In this document: piece by piece, positions 63,736-64,000 of the stretch
How the letters are laid out: each line of letters opens with the position of its first letter
Numbering within the stretch: position 1 is the stretch's first letter
From: Planctomycetota bacterium
GTDB taxonomy: Bacteria > Planctomycetota > Planctomycetia > Planctomycetales > Planctomycetaceae
NCBI GenBank assembly: GCA_023417655.1
Contig: JAEZFD010000059.1
Coordinates: forward strand, 62,001-126,000
Length of the DNA: 64,000 bases
Reading direction: 5' to 3'
Position numbers and translations under genes: made by a program
The notes under the pieces: model-generated
Told to the model about the DNA's origin: nothing
Databases searched by the model: none
Seen by the model: only the letters and a program-made list of their open reading frames with translations

Positions 63736-64000
63736 ATGACTCAGTTCTCATCGCCATTCAGGTCTTTCTGCCTGTTAATTGCAGCACTGCTGACGGGAGG
63801 ATTTGCTTCCGGACAGTTGGTACTTGCTCAAGGGACATCCTCTGTTCGCATGCCGTCAAATCCTGGCGGACAGCGCATGGGCGTGATTGATTCGCAGCGT
63901 CCTGCTGGCGCGACATACCATTACACCATCATCGGTGCGGTCGCTCGTTCCGGTGCCTTCCACTCGAATGAATCGTCGGTATCACTTGAGCAGTTACTCA
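63736..64000 (+). CDS. Exported SLBB-like protein (partial, runs off the right edge)
   Basis: The first 88 codons of a longer gene. The ATG at 63736 has GGAAAGG about nine bases upstream; an in-frame ATG at 63670 is less likely. A signal peptide (SFCLLIAALLTGGFASG, cleavage near VLAQG) is followed by a short linker. Then comes YTIIGAVARSGAFHSNESSV with SLEQLL, which matches the pattern of an SLBB domain (G-x-V-x-x-x-G-x-F/Y ... L-x-x-L) as in polysaccharide export proteins. No polysaccharide biosynthesis export motif is visible yet. Call limited by the cut. Confidence 0.6.
   Translation, partial: MTQFSSPFRSFCLLIAALLTGGFASGQLVLAQGTSSVRMPSNPGGQRMGVIDSQRPAGATYHYTIIGAVARSGAFHSNESSVSLEQLL

Noticed and set aside
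1..64000. CRISPR arrays, insertion sequences, integrases, prophage or restriction-modification genes
   Set aside because: No regularly spaced repeats and no protein with transposase, recombinase, Cas or phage structural features was found.

Overview
The window reads as chromosomal DNA of a planctomycete, probably of the order Planctomycetales, with GC in the mid-to-upper fifties. The evidence is the gene mix: an ECF sigma factor overlapping a membrane-anchored Ser/Thr kinase, a second kinase with an extracytoplasmic sensor, many Sec-exported proteins of unknown function, a DUF1573 protein, SGNH hydrolases, a formylglycine-generating-enzyme homologue that keeps both active-site cysteines, a Flp-like pilin, DUF11 repeats, and a sparse division gene set (rsmH, an ftsL-like gene, ftsI) with no ftsZ in view. 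I see no rRNA, tRNA, CRISPR array, transposase, integrase or phage gene. The window looks like a stable chromosomal segment. Gene starts are often weakly marked, and ribosome binding sites are clear for only about half of the genes.

Layout. 1-2049 is the cut-off end of a VWA/glutamine-amidotransferase-like membrane protein. 2329-6463 is an overlapping operon, mnmG - ECF sigma - Ser/Thr kinase. 6.6-12.7 kb holds mostly minus-strand housekeeping and stress genes: a Gly-rich secreted protein, a CxxCxxCC protein, tpx, scpA, a tandem HMA-like exported protein, a FabF-like ketosynthase and a YgaP-like membrane protein. 13-18.8 kb has a KAP-like membrane NTPase, a TPR-sulfotransferase, miaB and an exported esterase. 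18.9-25.2 kb is a block of secreted proteins flanking a small coiled-coil protein. A 1.4 kb stretch without a credible gene follows. 26.6-33.5 kb holds the second kinase, a large TPR protein, miaA and a PCD gene. 34-45 kb is the envelope-rich part: a small lipoprotein, a 1831-residue surface protein that looks like an inverse-autotransporter barrel carrying a beta-helix passenger, the FGE homologue, a secreted protein of unknown function and the pilin-like gene. 46-54.5 kb has a POT transporter, an ABC-2 permease, queG and the tightly packed cluster rsmH - LysM protein - ftsL-like - ftsI. 54.7-60.8 kb is minus-strand (GDPD, scpB, SGNH-like, Nudix, UbiA-type prenyltransferase, membrane protein). 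61.2-64 kb is a DUF11 protein followed by a cut-off SLBB-like exported protein.

How they fit together. Four enzymes (MnmG, QueG, MiaA, MiaB) modify anticodon-loop positions 34 and 37 of tRNA. RsmH modifies 16S rRNA. ScpA and ScpB are the SMC partners and are encoded 46 kb apart. The rsmH-ftsI cluster serves peptidoglycan synthesis, and its LysM protein is the least expected member. The strongest candidate for an under-described system is the giant inverse-autotransporter/beta-helix protein with its structured leader. Next are the LysM protein embedded in the division cluster and the exported tandem HxCCxxC protein.
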